Assembly: GCA_024697785.1 (NCBI GenBank)
Contig: JAILEU010000108.1
Span: 1-46,971 of the forward strand
Length of the DNA stretch: 46,971 nucleotides
Direction of reading: 5' to 3'
Source of the DNA: Bacteroidaceae bacterium
GTDB lineage: Bacteria > Bacteroidota > Bacteroidia > Bacteroidales > Bacteroidaceae
The notes under the pieces were generated by a model. That model was not told where the DNA came from. It was given only the letters and a program-made list of their open reading frames with translations, and did no database searches. Position 1 is the stretch's first letter. Every line of letters begins with the position of its first letter. Made by a program: the position numbers and the translations under genes. Positions 1 through 7,401 of the stretch are shown here, in pieces.

Positions 1-156
1 TAACTCTCGCCCTGAAAGGGCAAAAGCATTATTATCAAGAGCTTTTGCCCTTTCAGGGCGTGGGATGAAGTGTGTTCAAATATACCCAGGGCGTTGCCCT
101 GGGCTATAATCTTTTGGCCTTTCAGGCCGTCTGTCGGATGACCAGCGGATAATCAT
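1..156. repeat. REP-like palindromic repeat, copy A
   Basis: Positions 2-140 match 45744-45882 in the same orientation with only a few differences, and the match continues to about 156/45897 after a one-base gap. The element is a chain of hairpins: GCCCTGAAAGGGC with its inverted partner near 47-60, CCCAGGGC/GCCCTGGG near 88-101, and GGCCTTTCAGGCC near 117-129. Reading frames across it give low-complexity peptides (PGRCPGL type) that I do not regard as genes. It resembles REP/BIME elements. It may continue left of the window. Confidence 0.85.
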
Positions 157-202
157 AAAAAAATGTATTCCCGCGGAAAGTCACCATTTTATCCGCTTGA
201 CG

Positions 203-234
203 TTTGCCTGTTTGCGGGAAGTTTTGTTTCTTTG
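203..234 (+). promoter_or_regulatory. Promoter of the ThuA-like gene
   Basis: A TTTG at 203-206, a 20-nt spacer and TTTCTTTG at 227-234 fit the Bacteroidetes consensus TTTG-N19/20-TAnnTTTG, except that the second base of the -7 box is T. The start codon at 312 would leave a leader of about 70 nt. Confidence 0.5.
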
Positions 235-311
235 CAGACGGAATTATCAACAACGCGCTTTTAACTTTGGTTTTAGCAAGCATAAAACGTTAAACGACAA
301 ACCACTAAAAA

Positions 312-1046
312 ATGACAAAAGTGTTTCTTTCGCTGCTGGCGCTTGTGCCGTTTCTGTGTACTGCCAGCCCGGCTGATGCTGGAGAGAGTGTCCTGAAAGG
401 GAAGAAGATTCTGTTCGTCTATGGCGGATGGGAAGGTCATGAACCCCGGCAGACGATGGAGAAGCTTAAACCCTGGCTGGAGAGCGAAGGGGCCATCGTC
501 TATTACCGCGACGACCTGGATGCCTACACCGACAAAGAGCTGATGGAGTCCATAGACCTGGTGATTCAGACGTGGACAATGGGCAACCTCAGCGGAGAGC
601 AGGAACGCGGACTGCTGGAGGCCGTTCGGAACGGCGCAGGACTGGCAGGATGGCACGGCGGCCTGGGCGATGCCTTCCGCGGAAACACCGAATACCAGTT
701 CATGGTAGGCGGCCAGTGGGTAGCCCATCCCGGCGGCAAGGTGCACTACGACGTCATCATCAAGGACAAGAAAGACCCTGTAACAAAAGGGCTGAAGAAG
801 TTCCACATGCACTCCGAGCAGTATTACATGCACGTTGATCCCGGTGTGAAGGTGCTGGCCACCACCGTCTTCAGCGGCGAGGGCGGGGCGCCCTGGATAA
901 AAGGGGTGGAGATGCCGGTTGTCTGGAAGAAGTCGTACGGCAAAGGCCGTGTCTTCTACTCGTCGCTCTGCCACGACGCCGCCGACTTCGATGTGCCCGA
1001 AGCCATGGAAATCATGAAGCGAGGCATCAAATGGGCCGTGAGATGA
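312..1046 (+). CDS. Secreted ThuA-domain protein
   Basis: A 244-residue protein with an N-terminal signal peptide (residues 1 to about 23, ending SPADA). The rest is one ThuA domain (trehalose-utilisation family, class I glutamine-amidotransferase-like fold). It opens with KILFVYGGWEGHEP, followed by a DLVIQTW strand, GLAGWHGG and a C-terminal stretch with GKGRVFYSSLCH. In this family a histidine-rich pocket is expected to bind sugars or a metal. The histidines seen here (GWHGG, KFHMHSEQYYMH, SLCHDA) fit that. The substrate is not known, and secreted ThuA proteins are common beside carbohydrate genes in Bacteroidetes. The ATG at 312 is chosen because it gives a clean signal peptide. It stands alone: the next gene, tmRNA, is convergent. 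Confidence 0.85.
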   Translation: MTKVFLSLLALVPFLCTASPADAGESVLKGKKILFVYGGWEGHEPRQTMEKLKPWLESEGAIVYYRDDLDAYTDKELMESIDLVIQTWTMGNLSGEQERGLLEAVRNGAGLAGWHGGLGDAFRGNTEYQFMVGGQWVAHPGGKVHYDVIIKDKKDPVTKGLKKFHMHSEQYYMHVDPGVKVLATTVFSGEGGAPWIKGVEMPVVWKKSYGKGRVFYSSLCHDAADFDVPEAMEIMKRGIKWAVR

Positions 1047-1065
1047 AGAAGGAAGAGTATCTATC

Positions 1066-1210
1066 GTTTAACGTTTAAGGTTTAACGTTTAACGACCATG
1101 ATAACTTCATTAATGGACAATGGACAATGGATAATTATCAATTTTCAATTATCAATTGCGCCGAAGGCGCCGGACGTGTTCGTTAAGCCTTAAACGTTAA
1201 ACGTTAAACG
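1066..1210. repeat. Composite heptad-repeat tract
   Basis: Three blocks lie between the ThuA gene and tmRNA. 1066-1093 is four 7-bp units of GTTTAAC/G. 1115-1156 is six 7-bp units (GGACAAT, GGACAAT, GGATAAT, TATCAAT, TTTCAAT, TATCAAT), followed by the small hairpin GCGCCGAAGGCGCC. 1183-1210 is four units of TTAAACG type. The same three modules recur in inverted order at 45566-45660 and again at 16990-17110. Confidence 0.9.
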
Positions 1211-1231
1211 AAGAAACGTTAAACCATTTTG

Positions 1232-1628
1232 TGGAGCTGGAGGGAGTCGAACCCTCGTCCAAACGAGGAAGCCATATGTTTTCTACATGCTTATCTCTGC
1301 ATTGGTTTTCGAGCAGCGGCAGGCGCAGAGCAGCCAACCTATGCCTTATCCTCTGGGTGTTTAACCGTTGGGGCGAGGCCCCCGCGGGCGATTCCCGATT
1401 TTCCTGCACCACCGTATCGACGAGCTTCGGGACGAGAGCTTCCGGGTGATGTCTCGTCTCAGCACCTTGTGCCGAGATTAAGCGAGTGATCTACTATACT
1501 TCAATCAAGCAGCGAGAGCGTAGTTGTATTCGCCAATTAATTGTCGACCGATGAGATTTAAGTGCTACCTGTCAACGCACTGCATGCTTGCATACCTCTT
1601 CTGCCCGCTGTCAAAACCGGTCAGCCCC
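1232..1628 (-). ncRNA. ssrA: tmRNA (transfer-messenger RNA)
   Basis: The RNA rescues stalled ribosomes with SmpB. Its 5' end (1628, GGGGCTGACCGG) pairs with the 3' end (CAGCTCC plus discriminator A at 1232) to form the acceptor stem, and the T-arm reads GGGTTCGACTCCC. The CCA end is not encoded. The length is about 397 nt, normal for a one-piece tmRNA. The tag reading frame is at 1505-1534. It is transcribed from its own promoter at 1651-1681. Confidence 0.95.
1505..1534 (-). other. tmRNA tag-peptide reading frame
   Basis: Read on the minus strand, GGC GAA TAC AAC TAC GCT CTC GCT GCT TGA encodes GEYNYALAA and a stop. The ALAA end is the usual proteolysis signal. The tag follows the Bacteroidetes pattern GxxNYALAA. 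Confidence 0.92.
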
Positions 1629-1650
1629 AAGGGTTACGCTATTTGCGCCG

Positions 1651-1681
1651 CAAAGGTACGGCGCTTATCCTGAAAAATCAA
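1651..1681 (-). promoter_or_regulatory. tmRNA promoter
   Basis: On the minus strand TACCTTTG (1651-1658) lies 22 nt upstream of the mature tmRNA 5' end, and TTG (1679-1681) lies 20 nt further upstream. This matches the Bacteroidetes sigma-ABfr consensus well. It sits just past the stop codon of the SGNH gene. Confidence 0.75.
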
Positions 1682-1692
1682 GTCGTATTCTG

Positions 1693-2430
1693 TTATTTTA
1701 TCTTAAAAATGCGCTTGACCTCCGAGGCGATGTAGTGCCCCATCAGCTCCTGACCGGGTTTGTCGGGATGCAGTCCGTCGCGGAGGTACTTGCCGCGACC
1801 GGAGGGATTCTCGTCTTCCTCGCGGATGCCGACGCCGTTGTAACAGTCGATGAGAGGAACGTCGAGGCGGTCACAGACGTCCTTCAGCAGCTCAATCTTC
1901 CGTCGGTTGAAGGCGTTATGTCCGGCGCTGCCCGTCTGGATGGGTGTGCAGACAAAGACCTTACACTTCGGGAACCGCGTCTTGATGGCTCCGATGGAGT
2001 ACTCGGCACCGGCAACCATCGCGTCGAGGTTGTTGTCGTTGGTGCCCATAGCAAAGCCGAAGAGGTCGGGAGCGGGATACTGTCCGGCATCCACCTCGGC
2101 GATGAACTTCTGGATGTGGACGGGAGCGCAGTTGTTGTGGCGTTTACGGATTTCGAGCGAGTCGGTGGTGGGAAGCCAGCCGGCCGAGATGCCGATGAAG
2201 GTTTCCGAGCCATACTCCTGCGTATCGTCGTATGCGCCCCATGTAGCCGTGCCGACGCCCACGTTGTGGTGCGTAGCACAGCCCAAGTCCTCCACAACGG
2301 TTGCCGACCACTGGTCGCCCGAGGTGATGCTGTCGCCGTCGCATCCGAAGTTCAGCGGACGATCGTTGCATGCCACCAGCAGCGCAGGAACCAACAATGA
2401 AATAACGATGAAAGCTTTTTTCTGTTTCAT
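1693..2430 (-). CDS. SGNH/GDSL-family hydrolase lipoprotein
   Basis: A 245-residue putative esterase. The N-terminus is a lipoprotein signal (MKQKKAFIVISLLVPALLVAC, lipobox LVAC). SGNH blocks are visible: GDSIT with the catalytic serine near residue 33, GTNDNN (block III) and DGLHPDKPG with the catalytic Asp/His. It therefore probably removes acyl groups, for example acetyl groups from glycans, at the cell surface or in the periplasm. The ATG at 2430 is preferred because it starts the signal peptide; the reading frame stays open further upstream but runs into the neighbouring gene. It lies 55 bp downstream of the sialate-O-acetylesterase-like gene and is probably cotranscribed with it. Confidence 0.85.
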   Translation of the reverse strand: MKQKKAFIVISLLVPALLVACNDRPLNFGCDGDSITSGDQWSATVVEDLGCATHHNVGVGTATWGAYDDTQEYGSETFIGISAGWLPTTDSLEIRKRHNNCAPVHIQKFIAEVDAGQYPAPDLFGFAMGTNDNNLDAMVAGAEYSIGAIKTRFPKCKVFVCTPIQTGSAGHNAFNRRKIELLKDVCDRLDVPLIDCYNGVGIREEDENPSGRGKYLRDGLHPDKPGQELMGHYIASEVKRIFKIK

Positions 2431-2485
2431 ATTACTTAGTTTTTTTAAGAGTAAACAATTTTTAGTTAACAATGAACAGTTTTTT

Positions 2486-4423
2486 TTACCAGTTGTCCGT
2501 TCGGAAGGGGGTAACGGGGAAGCCTGAGGCGGTGTGGAGGGTACACTGGGGATTATCGGCCCAGCCATAGCGCACGGCAAGGGGGACGGCGACGTCGGGC
2601 GAGGAGACGACCACCTCGTCGCCCTCGGTGTGGGCCTTGGCCACGTGCCATACCTTGTCGGCTCCGGCAATGATGAAACCGGGGAGGTCGGCATCCTGCA
2701 CGAAGGGTTTGCTGCCGGCGGGACGGTCGAAGCGAATCCGCATCGCGCCGCCCGACACCTCGTAAGAGGCATAGACGGGTGCCCTGCAGGGGAGCTTCTT
2801 CTTGCCATACACGTCGTGCAGCGCCATCGCAGCCATGCGCCGGCCCACCTCCTGCTTGTTCTTCGGGTGGATGTCGTCGGCATCGCCGATGTCGATGATG
2901 GTGGCCATGCCGACATTCGTCAGATGGAGTGCCTGCGACTGCGCCTCACGCAGCAGCGCCCATTCGCTGTCGGGCTGCAGGGGATAGTGCTTCAGGTAGT
3001 TGGCGAGCTGGACGACGTAGAAAGGCATCTGCGGCTTGCCCCACTGGGCACGCCAATCGCTGATGAGCGTCTGCAGGAGGCTCTCGTACTGCGCAGCACG
3101 GCCAACATTGTTGCAGCCCTGATACCAGATACAGCCCTGGATGGGGAAATGGACGAAGGGGGCCACCATGCCGTTATAGAGCACCGTCGGGTAGTTGGGG
3201 TCGTTCACGGGGCGCTGCATGGGTATGCGCTGAGGAGCCAGTTCGGCACGGTCGTAGCCGATGCGGTACTTCCATTCGCCGGGGAAGGTGACGTCACCTC
3301 GGATGCCGCCGTCGGAACCGGTGTCCTCAATGCGGCAGACGAGCAGGTTCCGGCCTTCGCGGACGAGGTTGCCGGGCACAACGTACGTGCTGTGTGCCAT
3401 CCATCCTTCGGTCTTCCCGATGCAGACGCCGTTCCACCAGCAGATGTCGTTGTCGTCGATGACGCCCATATCGACGTTCAGGTCCTTGCCGGCCTGATCG
3501 GCAGCGACAGTCACCTCGCGGCGCATCCACAGCGTGCCGTCGAAGGTGCCCAGCTTACCTGCCCAGAGTCCGGGCACGGTGATGGGCTTCCACTTCGAGT
3601 CGTCGAGGTCCTCGGCAAACCACGGCTTGCTGTCGGGGTCGAGCCCGGGGTCGGCGTTGTCGAAAGCGTGCTGAAATGCCTCCTGCTGCTGTTCGTAGCG
3701 GGCCATCAGGCGGTCGGCGTCGTAGCCGTTCTCACGCATCATCTGCATGTGGTCGCCGAAGTCCACGACGCCCTCCATCGCCTCGGCGCTAATCCATGCC
3801 TCGGCGGACGTGCCACCCCACGACGAGTCGATGACGCCAATGGGGATGCCCAGATGCTGCCACAGCTCGCGAGCATAGAAGTAGGCCAGAGCCGAGAAGT
3901 TCGAGACTGTCGCGGGCGAGCACTCCTGCCATCCACCCAGGTTCGATTCGGCCTCGGCGGTAGGCCTGAGCGGGGTGTTGCGTTTCACCTGATAGAGGCG
4001 GATCTTGGGATAGTTAGCAGCGGCGGCCTCCTCGTCGCAGTTCAGCACGTGACCCCATCCGAGGACGGGCATCTCCATGTTGCTCTGTCCCGAGCAGAAC
4101 CACACCTCGCCGCACAGCACGTTGGTGAGCGTCAGCTCGCCGTCCCTGTCGGAGAAGGTGAGCGTATAGGGTCCGCCAGCCTTGGGCGTGGTGAGGGTGA
4201 CGCTCCACCTCCCGTCCTTGTCGGCCAAGGCCGTCAGCGAGGCCTTCGACCAGCCCACACGGACGGTGACAGCCCCCTCAGAAGCCGCACGGCCCGTGAG
4301 CGTGAACGTCGTTTTCTGCTGCAGCACCATGTTACTGCTATAGGCTGGGGGAAGGACTATGCGGGCATTCATGCCAACGGCACAGAGCGCAGCCATCACG
4401 AAGAGGGATAAACGGTTTTTCAT
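2486..4423 (-). CDS. Sialate O-acetylesterase-like carbohydrate esterase
   Basis: A 645-residue secreted protein with a signal peptide (residues 1-20). The SASA-family nucleophile motif GQSNME is at 112-117 (Ser114), followed by SWGGTSAEAW, and IWYQGCNN stands where many relatives have WYQGESN. The catalytic His motif DDIHPKNK lies in the C-terminal half. A galactose-binding-like beta domain is inserted in the middle (region with WMRREVTVAADQAGKDLN and CWWNGVCIGKTEGW), as is usual in the long bacterial members. The enzyme should remove O-acetyl groups from sialic acid or other glycans. The start at 4423 gives the signal peptide. A promoter lies at 4443-4474, and the gene is divergent from the large lipoprotein at 4656. 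Confidence 0.9.
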   Translation of the reverse strand: MKNRLSLFVMAALCAVGMNARIVLPPAYSSNMVLQQKTTFTLTGRAASEGAVTVRVGWSKASLTALADKDGRWSVTLTTPKAGGPYTLTFSDRDGELTLTNVLCGEVWFCSGQSNMEMPVLGWGHVLNCDEEAAAANYPKIRLYQVKRNTPLRPTAEAESNLGGWQECSPATVSNFSALAYFYARELWQHLGIPIGVIDSSWGGTSAEAWISAEAMEGVVDFGDHMQMMRENGYDADRLMARYEQQQEAFQHAFDNADPGLDPDSKPWFAEDLDDSKWKPITVPGLWAGKLGTFDGTLWMRREVTVAADQAGKDLNVDMGVIDDNDICWWNGVCIGKTEGWMAHSTYVVPGNLVREGRNLLVCRIEDTGSDGGIRGDVTFPGEWKYRIGYDRAELAPQRIPMQRPVNDPNYPTVLYNGMVAPFVHFPIQGCIWYQGCNNVGRAAQYESLLQTLISDWRAQWGKPQMPFYVVQLANYLKHYPLQPDSEWALLREAQSQALHLTNVGMATIIDIGDADDIHPKNKQEVGRRMAAMALHDVYGKKKLPCRAPVYASYEVSGGAMRIRFDRPAGSKPFVQDADLPGFIIAGADKVWHVAKAHTEGDEVVVSSPDVAVPLAVRYGWADNPQCTLHTASGFPVTPFRTDNW

Positions 4424-4442
4424 ATCCAGTATGTTTTTCGTG

Positions 4443-4474
4443 CAAAAGTACGGATTAAAAACGAAGAAGGCAAA
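4443..4474 (-). promoter_or_regulatory. Promoter of the acetylesterase operon
   Basis: On the minus strand TACTTTTG (4443-4450) and TTTG (4471-4474) are separated by exactly 20 nt. The -7 box ends 20 nt before the start codon. Confidence 0.75.
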
Positions 4475-4492
4475 AGAAAAAACGCACTTTTT

Positions 4493-4523
4493 TTTGAAAT
4501 CAGACAGAAAGCGTATATCTTTG
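4493..4523 (+). promoter_or_regulatory. Promoter of the pseudo-phosphoesterase gene
   Basis: TTTG at 4493-4496, a 19-nt spacer and TATCTTTG at 4516-4523. It lies back to back with the minus-strand promoter at 4443-4474. The leader is about 125 nt and holds a small hairpin (CCGTC at 4585, GACGG at 4597). Confidence 0.7.
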
Positions 4524-4655
4524 CAAAAAAGCCGAATCCCCATAGTGGGAGAGCCATATCCGGGCGTTATAATCAAGGTTTAAGCCGTCTGCGTATGACG
4601 GATGCCTGCTGCGATTGTGAAAGACAGATATACCCCCCAAAAAAACAGATAAGAT

Positions 4656-7286
4656 ATGAAACGAGTAAGACAATTCAAAGGCTCATGGTTCATTGCTGCC
4701 ATGATTATCTCGCTGAGCGTAGTCTCGTGCTACAAGTTTGCCCGCATCTATGCCCCTAAGGAGGTCGCCCCCAACACCCCATACGAAGGCCGCATCGTCT
4801 GCGTCAACGACGGCAACAACGGCGAGCAGACGGGGTACTCCGTCTTCGCCATCCGCGTGCCCCGCAACTGGGACGTCACCGTGGGCGACAGCGCCTACCA
4901 GCAGTATGCCCGCGAGGGGCTGAAGAACTCGCTCGGCGAGGAGTGCAACATGGCCGCGCAGATGGTCTATAGCCACGTGCTCTCGGAGCTATACAACGAG
5001 GCCAACCCCAAGGATGGCTTTGAATGGCTGGCGTTCCGCACCGCCCATGTCAACCGCCGCAGCATACAGGGCGGCGAGGACGGCTGCGACTCCATCGCCT
5101 TCCGCTTCACCGTGCTCAACGACGGCGTGGCGGGCAGCTACGAACTCGACTACGCCATCGGCTCCATCGAGTCGGACGTTGACAATCCCGCCGCCATCGA
5201 CGACTATGCCGGCCGTCTCGACGATGCCGAGGGCAGCGACCTCTTCCGCGTCAGCACCGAGCAGGTGAAGGTAGGCAAAGGCACGTTCAACACCGTGGCG
5301 CCCGAGTTCAAGACCACCGTCGTGGTGCCCGAGGGCGGCACACCCCTCACCCACGACCCGTTGCTGGCCGTCTCAGCACCCGTCGTCAGCTCGGGCGAGG
5401 CCGTCAGGGTGAAGTACGCCAACCTGCCGCGAGGCTCCGTCATCGAAATCTACAAGCAGGCCGCCCTGCTGCCCATGCTCGAGAGCCACGCCGTCGAGGG
5501 CGAAAGCCGTTACAACAGCGGCACCTTCGAGGTGGGCGAGCTCTGCCGCACCCACGGCTATCCCCCCTACGAGCCCGGCTGCTACCACGTCCGTGCGCTC
5601 CGCTCGAACGGCCTGCCCGTCGCCGGCTGCCCCGAAGCCGTGTTCACCGTCAGCGACTATACAAACCTCGCCCTCGCCGCCCCGTCGCGGCTGATGGTCA
5701 TCAGCAGCCCGGCGCTGCTGGCACCTGCCCCCGCCAACATTGCTGGCAAGGCTTACGAGGCCTCGCGCGGGCTGACGGCATCGCTCTTCATGGAGTCGGC
5801 CGAGATCCTAAAGGCCATCGTCGATTCAGCCCTTGCCTACCGTCCCGCCGCCCTGCTCGTTGCCGGCGGACTGACAAAGAGCGGCGAGAAAGAGGGCCAC
5901 GAGCTGCTTGCCACGCTCCTCAAGCCCCTTACCGACGCCGGCATCAAGGTCTGCGTTGTCCCCGGCGAGCAAGACATCGACAACCCCGACGCCTGCCGCT
6001 TCCCTGACGGCGACGAGTCCGTCCCCGTCCCCTCCGTCACACCCGACGAGTTCACCTCCATCTACGCCGCGCTCGGCTATGCCGATGCCGTGACGCGCGA
6101 CGACAGCACCCTCTCCTACCTCACCTACCTCACCGACCAGCTTGCCCTCCTCGCCCTCGACACCCACGAAGGATTCCTCACCCCCCAGACGGTAGGATGG
6201 ATGCAGCAGGCCGCGTCCGCCGCCCATGCCACAGGCCGTCATGTCGTCGCCCTCATGTACCACCTCGTCGGAGCCCCCTTCAACGGCTACGACGCCCTCG
6301 GCACCCTTGTCAACAAACCCGACGACACAGGGCTGCTGGGCAGCATCCTGGGCGACACCACCGTCGTCGCCGAGGAACCCTATTACGAGCTTAACACCTA
6401 CGACATACAGGACGCCCTCGCAGCCTGCGGCGTCAGCGCCGTCTTCACCGGCGACCTTGCCGCCACCGACGTCGCCTGCCTCTACACCATCGACGGCAGT
6501 CCCCTCTGGCAGGTAGCCACCGGCGGCGCCACCGCCTTCGACTGCCCCTGGCGTCTCATCGGCATCACGGACCAAGGGCTCAACATCGAGACCCGCCTCA
6601 CCACCAACCTGCCCGACCGCGAAGGGATGACGTTCGAGGACTATGCCTACTACCGCACCAAGTACCGCCTCACCGAATACGTCGATTCGTTCTGCGTCCA
6701 AAACTGGGAGCTCATCGATGCCTTCCTCAAGAAGAACTTCATCTTCGACTATGACCCCGACGTTGACATCTTCAACAAGAACGACTTCTTCGTGCTCCCC
6801 ACCGAGCCGGGCCAGATGGCCGACCTCATCAACACCACCGTCATCCCGCCGCTCACCAAGCTGCTCACCACGTTTGCCGAAGGCAACGAACACCTTAAGC
6901 AGGCCGAACGGCTGCTGGGTGAGTTCCATGCCGGCGTCGAAGGCCTTCTGAACGGACTCAACACCCTCCCCGCCGTCATCACCCCCATGCTGAAGGAAGG
7001 CTTTGCCGAAGCCGGGCTCGACCTCGACCAGACCGTCGATGAGGTCGTCGGCAGCATGGTGTACAACTACGTCGGCACGACGGACAACGTCACCCCCGAC
7101 CTCTTCCTCTTCATCCCCTTCCCTGCCGGCGATCTCGACGCCATACGCCTGCCCAAAGCCGAGCCCGCCAAGGAGACATTGCCCGTCTATACCGTCAGCG
7201 GACTGCGCATCCACCAACCCGCCCCACAGGGCATCTATATCTATAAAGGTAAGAAAATAATAAATGGAAGATTGACTTCAGACTAA
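4656..7286 (+). CDS. Lipoprotein with an inactivated calcineurin-type phosphoesterase domain
   Basis: An 876-residue lipoprotein (lipobox SVVSC, Cys25). Residues about 30-340 form an uncharacterised extracellular region with beta-strand-like segments. Residues 345-660 follow the layout of secreted Bacteroidetes metallophosphoesterases almost segment by segment, but each metal-binding motif I can place is changed: ISDxHL is ISSPAL (349-354), GDLTKDGE is GGLTKSGE (404-411), GNHDxNNP is GEQDIDNP (437-444), MHH is MYH (534-536) and GHFHAQD is GDLAATD (599-605). Catalysis is therefore unlikely. The protein ends in a short tail, VYTVSGLRIHQ then GIYIYKGKKI, shared with other secreted proteins here. 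The last residues (LTSD) come from an intergenic repeat. It may bind a nucleotide or glycan, but this is not shown. Confidence 0.8.
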   Translation: MKRVRQFKGSWFIAAMIISLSVVSCYKFARIYAPKEVAPNTPYEGRIVCVNDGNNGEQTGYSVFAIRVPRNWDVTVGDSAYQQYAREGLKNSLGEECNMAAQMVYSHVLSELYNEANPKDGFEWLAFRTAHVNRRSIQGGEDGCDSIAFRFTVLNDGVAGSYELDYAIGSIESDVDNPAAIDDYAGRLDDAEGSDLFRVSTEQVKVGKGTFNTVAPEFKTTVVVPEGGTPLTHDPLLAVSAPVVSSGEAVRVKYANLPRGSVIEIYKQAALLPMLESHAVEGESRYNSGTFEVGELCRTHGYPPYEPGCYHVRALRSNGLPVAGCPEAVFTVSDYTNLALAAPSRLMVISSPALLAPAPANIAGKAYEASRGLTASLFMESAEILKAIVDSALAYRPAALLVAGGLTKSGEKEGHELLATLLKPLTDAGIKVCVVPGEQDIDNPDACRFPDGDESVPVPSVTPDEFTSIYAALGYADAVTRDDSTLSYLTYLTDQLALLALDTHEGFLTPQTVGWMQQAASAAHATGRHVVALMYHLVGAPFNGYDALGTLVNKPDDTGLLGSILGDTTVVAEEPYYELNTYDIQDALAACGVSAVFTGDLAATDVACLYTIDGSPLWQVATGGATAFDCPWRLIGITDQGLNIETRLTTNLPDREGMTFEDYAYYRTKYRLTEYVDSFCVQNWELIDAFLKKNFIFDYDPDVDIFNKNDFFVLPTEPGQMADLINTTVIPPLTKLLTTFAEGNEHLKQAERLLGEFHAGVEGLLNGLNTLPAVITPMLKEGFAEAGLDLDQTVDEVVGSMVYNYVGTTDNVTPDLFLFIPFPAGDLDAIRLPKAEPAKETLPVYTVSGLRIHQPAPQGIYIYKGKKIINGRLTSD

Positions 7287-7289
7287 CTT

Positions 7290-7395
7290 TTTTTCTTGAC
7301 TGGCAGACTTCAGACTATTCAGACTAACAGATGAATGATCTGCTAATGAATCAGCGGCGAAACAATTATCTGAAGTCTGTTAGTTTATAACTCAT
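7290..7395. repeat. CAGACTT/CAGACTA repeat spacer
   Basis: The gap holds CAGACTT, CAGACTA and CAGACTA units near 7305-7330 and an inverted echo (AGTCTGTTAGTTT) near 7373-7386. No promoter of the standard type is evident, so the next gene may be cotranscribed. Confidence 0.6.
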
Positions 7396-7401
7396 TTTTC
7401 G

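Noticed and set aside
1588-2400. 270-codon plus-strand frame across the tmRNA 5' end and the SGNH gene
   Set aside because: It overlaps the tmRNA and mirrors the SGNH hydrolase; no start signal or domain.
2534-4411. 625-codon open frame on the plus strand opposite the acetylesterase gene
   Set aside because: The minus-strand frame has a signal peptide and clear SASA motifs. The plus frame has no recognisable domain and is an expected by-product of GC-rich codon usage.
5826-7217. 463-codon frame opposite the pseudo-phosphoesterase gene
   Set aside because: Extremely Gly/Val/Glu-rich mirror translation; the plus-strand frame has a lipoprotein signal and a recognisable fold.
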